From Methanomicrobiales archaeon (GTDB taxonomy: Archaea > Halobacteriota > Methanomicrobia > Methanomicrobiales > JACTUA01): a DNA stretch of 5,179 bases. Below, piece after piece: positions 4,445 through 5,179 of this stretch; the first letter of the stretch is position 1; each line of letters opens with the position of its first letter. A model generated the notes under the pieces. It did not search any database, was not told the origin of the DNA, and worked only from the letters and a program-made list of their open reading frames with translations. Made by a program: the position numbers and the translations under genes. The stretch lies in the NCBI GenBank assembly GCA_028679035.1, contig JAJRCL010000014.1:1-5179 (forward strand). Reading direction: 5' to 3'.

Positions 4445-5179
4445 CCTTCTACCCTGCGGATGCCGGCGCCACTGTTTCTGCCCCCGGTGATCCACACATT
4501 CCCGCCGCCTTCACCCAGCAGCTCACGCATCGCTGATGCAATGGGCTCAGCACGGGAATCGGTTATGGCATACACGGTCGGCCCGAACGAACTGAGCCCG
4601 GCACCGGCAGCCCCTGCAGACCGCATTCCGGCAAGGAGTGAATGGATGAGCACAGGCTGCTGATCCAGCTCGATCTTTTTGAAACCCAGTTCCTGCAGAC
4701 GGTTGATGGAGGATCCGAAAAGGTCAAGGTTATGCTCGACGAGCCCCGGAAGCAGGCGCATGAGTACCTCATGGCAGATCTCCTGTACGTCTCCGCGAGG
4801 GACAGGACAGTATTTTCGGAATAACCCCTGCTCTTCTGCACTGCTGATCCCCGCAGAGCAACGGGGTGTGGCAAGAACGATATTCCAGTCCTCGGGAAAG
4901 CAATGATGCGCAATAACCGGGGGAGGGCGTATGCCACCGGATGCCGAACTTGGCCTGAAATCAATTTTCTGGGAGCCCTTCCCAAAACTGTGACCTCCAT
5001 CGACAACAAACCCGCCCTGTTCGAAGACTGCCGTCCCTATCCCTGAGGTCCCTCCTCTGCCCACCATTGGCGCAAGCTCGCGTACCGGGAGAGGATCGTT
5101 TGCGAGTGTTCGCAGGGCGACTGCTGCCGAAAGTGCCAGGGCTGTCCCGCTCCCGAGACCGGCATGTTCCGGAGGAGCC
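4438..5179 (-). CDS. mptG: Beta-ribofuranosylaminobenzene 5'-phosphate (beta-RFAP) synthase, N-terminus cut by window edge
   Basis: Joins a benzoate precursor (4-hydroxybenzoate or 4-aminobenzoate, depending on the study) to phosphoribosyl pyrophosphate, releasing CO2 and PPi. This is an early committed step in making the arylribose part of tetrahydromethanopterin or sarcinapterin. It belongs to the GHMP kinase-like superfamily. The 246 visible residues (codons from 5178) begin with the glycine-rich GHMP loop PPEHAGLGSGT (2-12). GRGGTSGIGTAVFEQGGF follows from residue 40, then GGHSFG. The C-terminal half contains GAGLSSFGPTVYA, the GHMP motif 3, and ends with GGNVWITGGRNSGAGIRRVEGI. Reading is open to the edge, and roughly 70-80 N-terminal residues should be missing compared with the usual length of about 320. 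The TAG (4438-4440) lies 29 bases before the ATG of the next gene. Being near mch, whose cofactor it helps make, supports the assignment. Confidence 0.9.
   Translation of the reverse strand, partial: APPEHAGLGSGTALALSAAVALRTLANDPLPVRELAPMVGRGGTSGIGTAVFEQGGFVVDGGHSFGKGSQKIDFRPSSASGGIRPPPVIAHHCFPEDWNIVLATPRCSAGISSAEEQGLFRKYCPVPRGDVQEICHEVLMRLLPGLVEHNLDLFGSSINRLQELGFKKIELDQQPVLIHSLLAGMRSAGAAGAGLSSFGPTVYAITDSRAEPIASAMRELLGEGGGNVWITGGRNSGAGIRRVEGI

Noticed and set aside
4409..4495. Longer N-terminus for the zinc-ribbon protein from ATG 4495
   Set aside because: It would overlap mptG by 58 bases, the extra residues are basic and unpatterned, and the TATA-like box at 4430-4444 would then fall inside the coding region.
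4563..5009. 148-codon minus-strand frame within mptG
   Set aside because: It is out of frame with the GHMP motifs of beta-RFAP synthase and has no domain of its own.

Overview
The window reads as part of a euryarchaeal methanogen chromosome, most likely from the order Methanomicrobiales (Methanoregula-like). The evidence is a full-length methenyl-tetrahydromethanopterin cyclohydrolase (Mch), a beta-RFAP synthase of methanopterin biosynthesis, an Orc1/Cdc6 initiator, and a tRNA without an encoded CCA. The archaeal-style AT-rich boxes and oligo-T tracts fit this. The lineage is inferred from protein character, not from a search. Coding density is normal, and no insertion sequence, CRISPR array, integrase or phage gene was seen.

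Every supported gene is on the minus strand, so the order of transcription runs from right to left. From the right edge: beta-RFAP synthase (about 4438-5179, N-terminus outside the window); a 171-residue protein of unknown function with a proline-rich linker and a C-terminal zinc ribbon (3893-4408); and an Orc1/Cdc6 AAA+ initiator (2734-3861). Gaps of about 30 bases make these three a probable operon. An AT-rich box at the end of the first gene may give the last two their own, possibly leaderless, transcript. A 307-base gap (2427-2733) carries small inverted and direct repeats and probably the mch promoter. Then come mch (1476-2426), a tRNA-Val(TAC) with its own promoter-like box and oligo-T terminator (1271-1344), and a malic enzyme whose C-terminus runs off the left edge (1-1160).

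Two genes share the tetrahydromethanopterin theme: one makes the arylribose phosphate precursor of the cofactor, the other interconverts its formyl and methenyl forms in CO2-reducing methanogenesis. Malic enzyme links the C4 dicarboxylate pool to pyruvate and supplies reduced nicotinamide cofactor. The initiator and its zinc-ribbon neighbour belong to replication, or at least sit beside it. The least explained items are that zinc-ribbon protein, the changed Walker B and sensor 1 positions of the initiator, and the structured leader region of mch.
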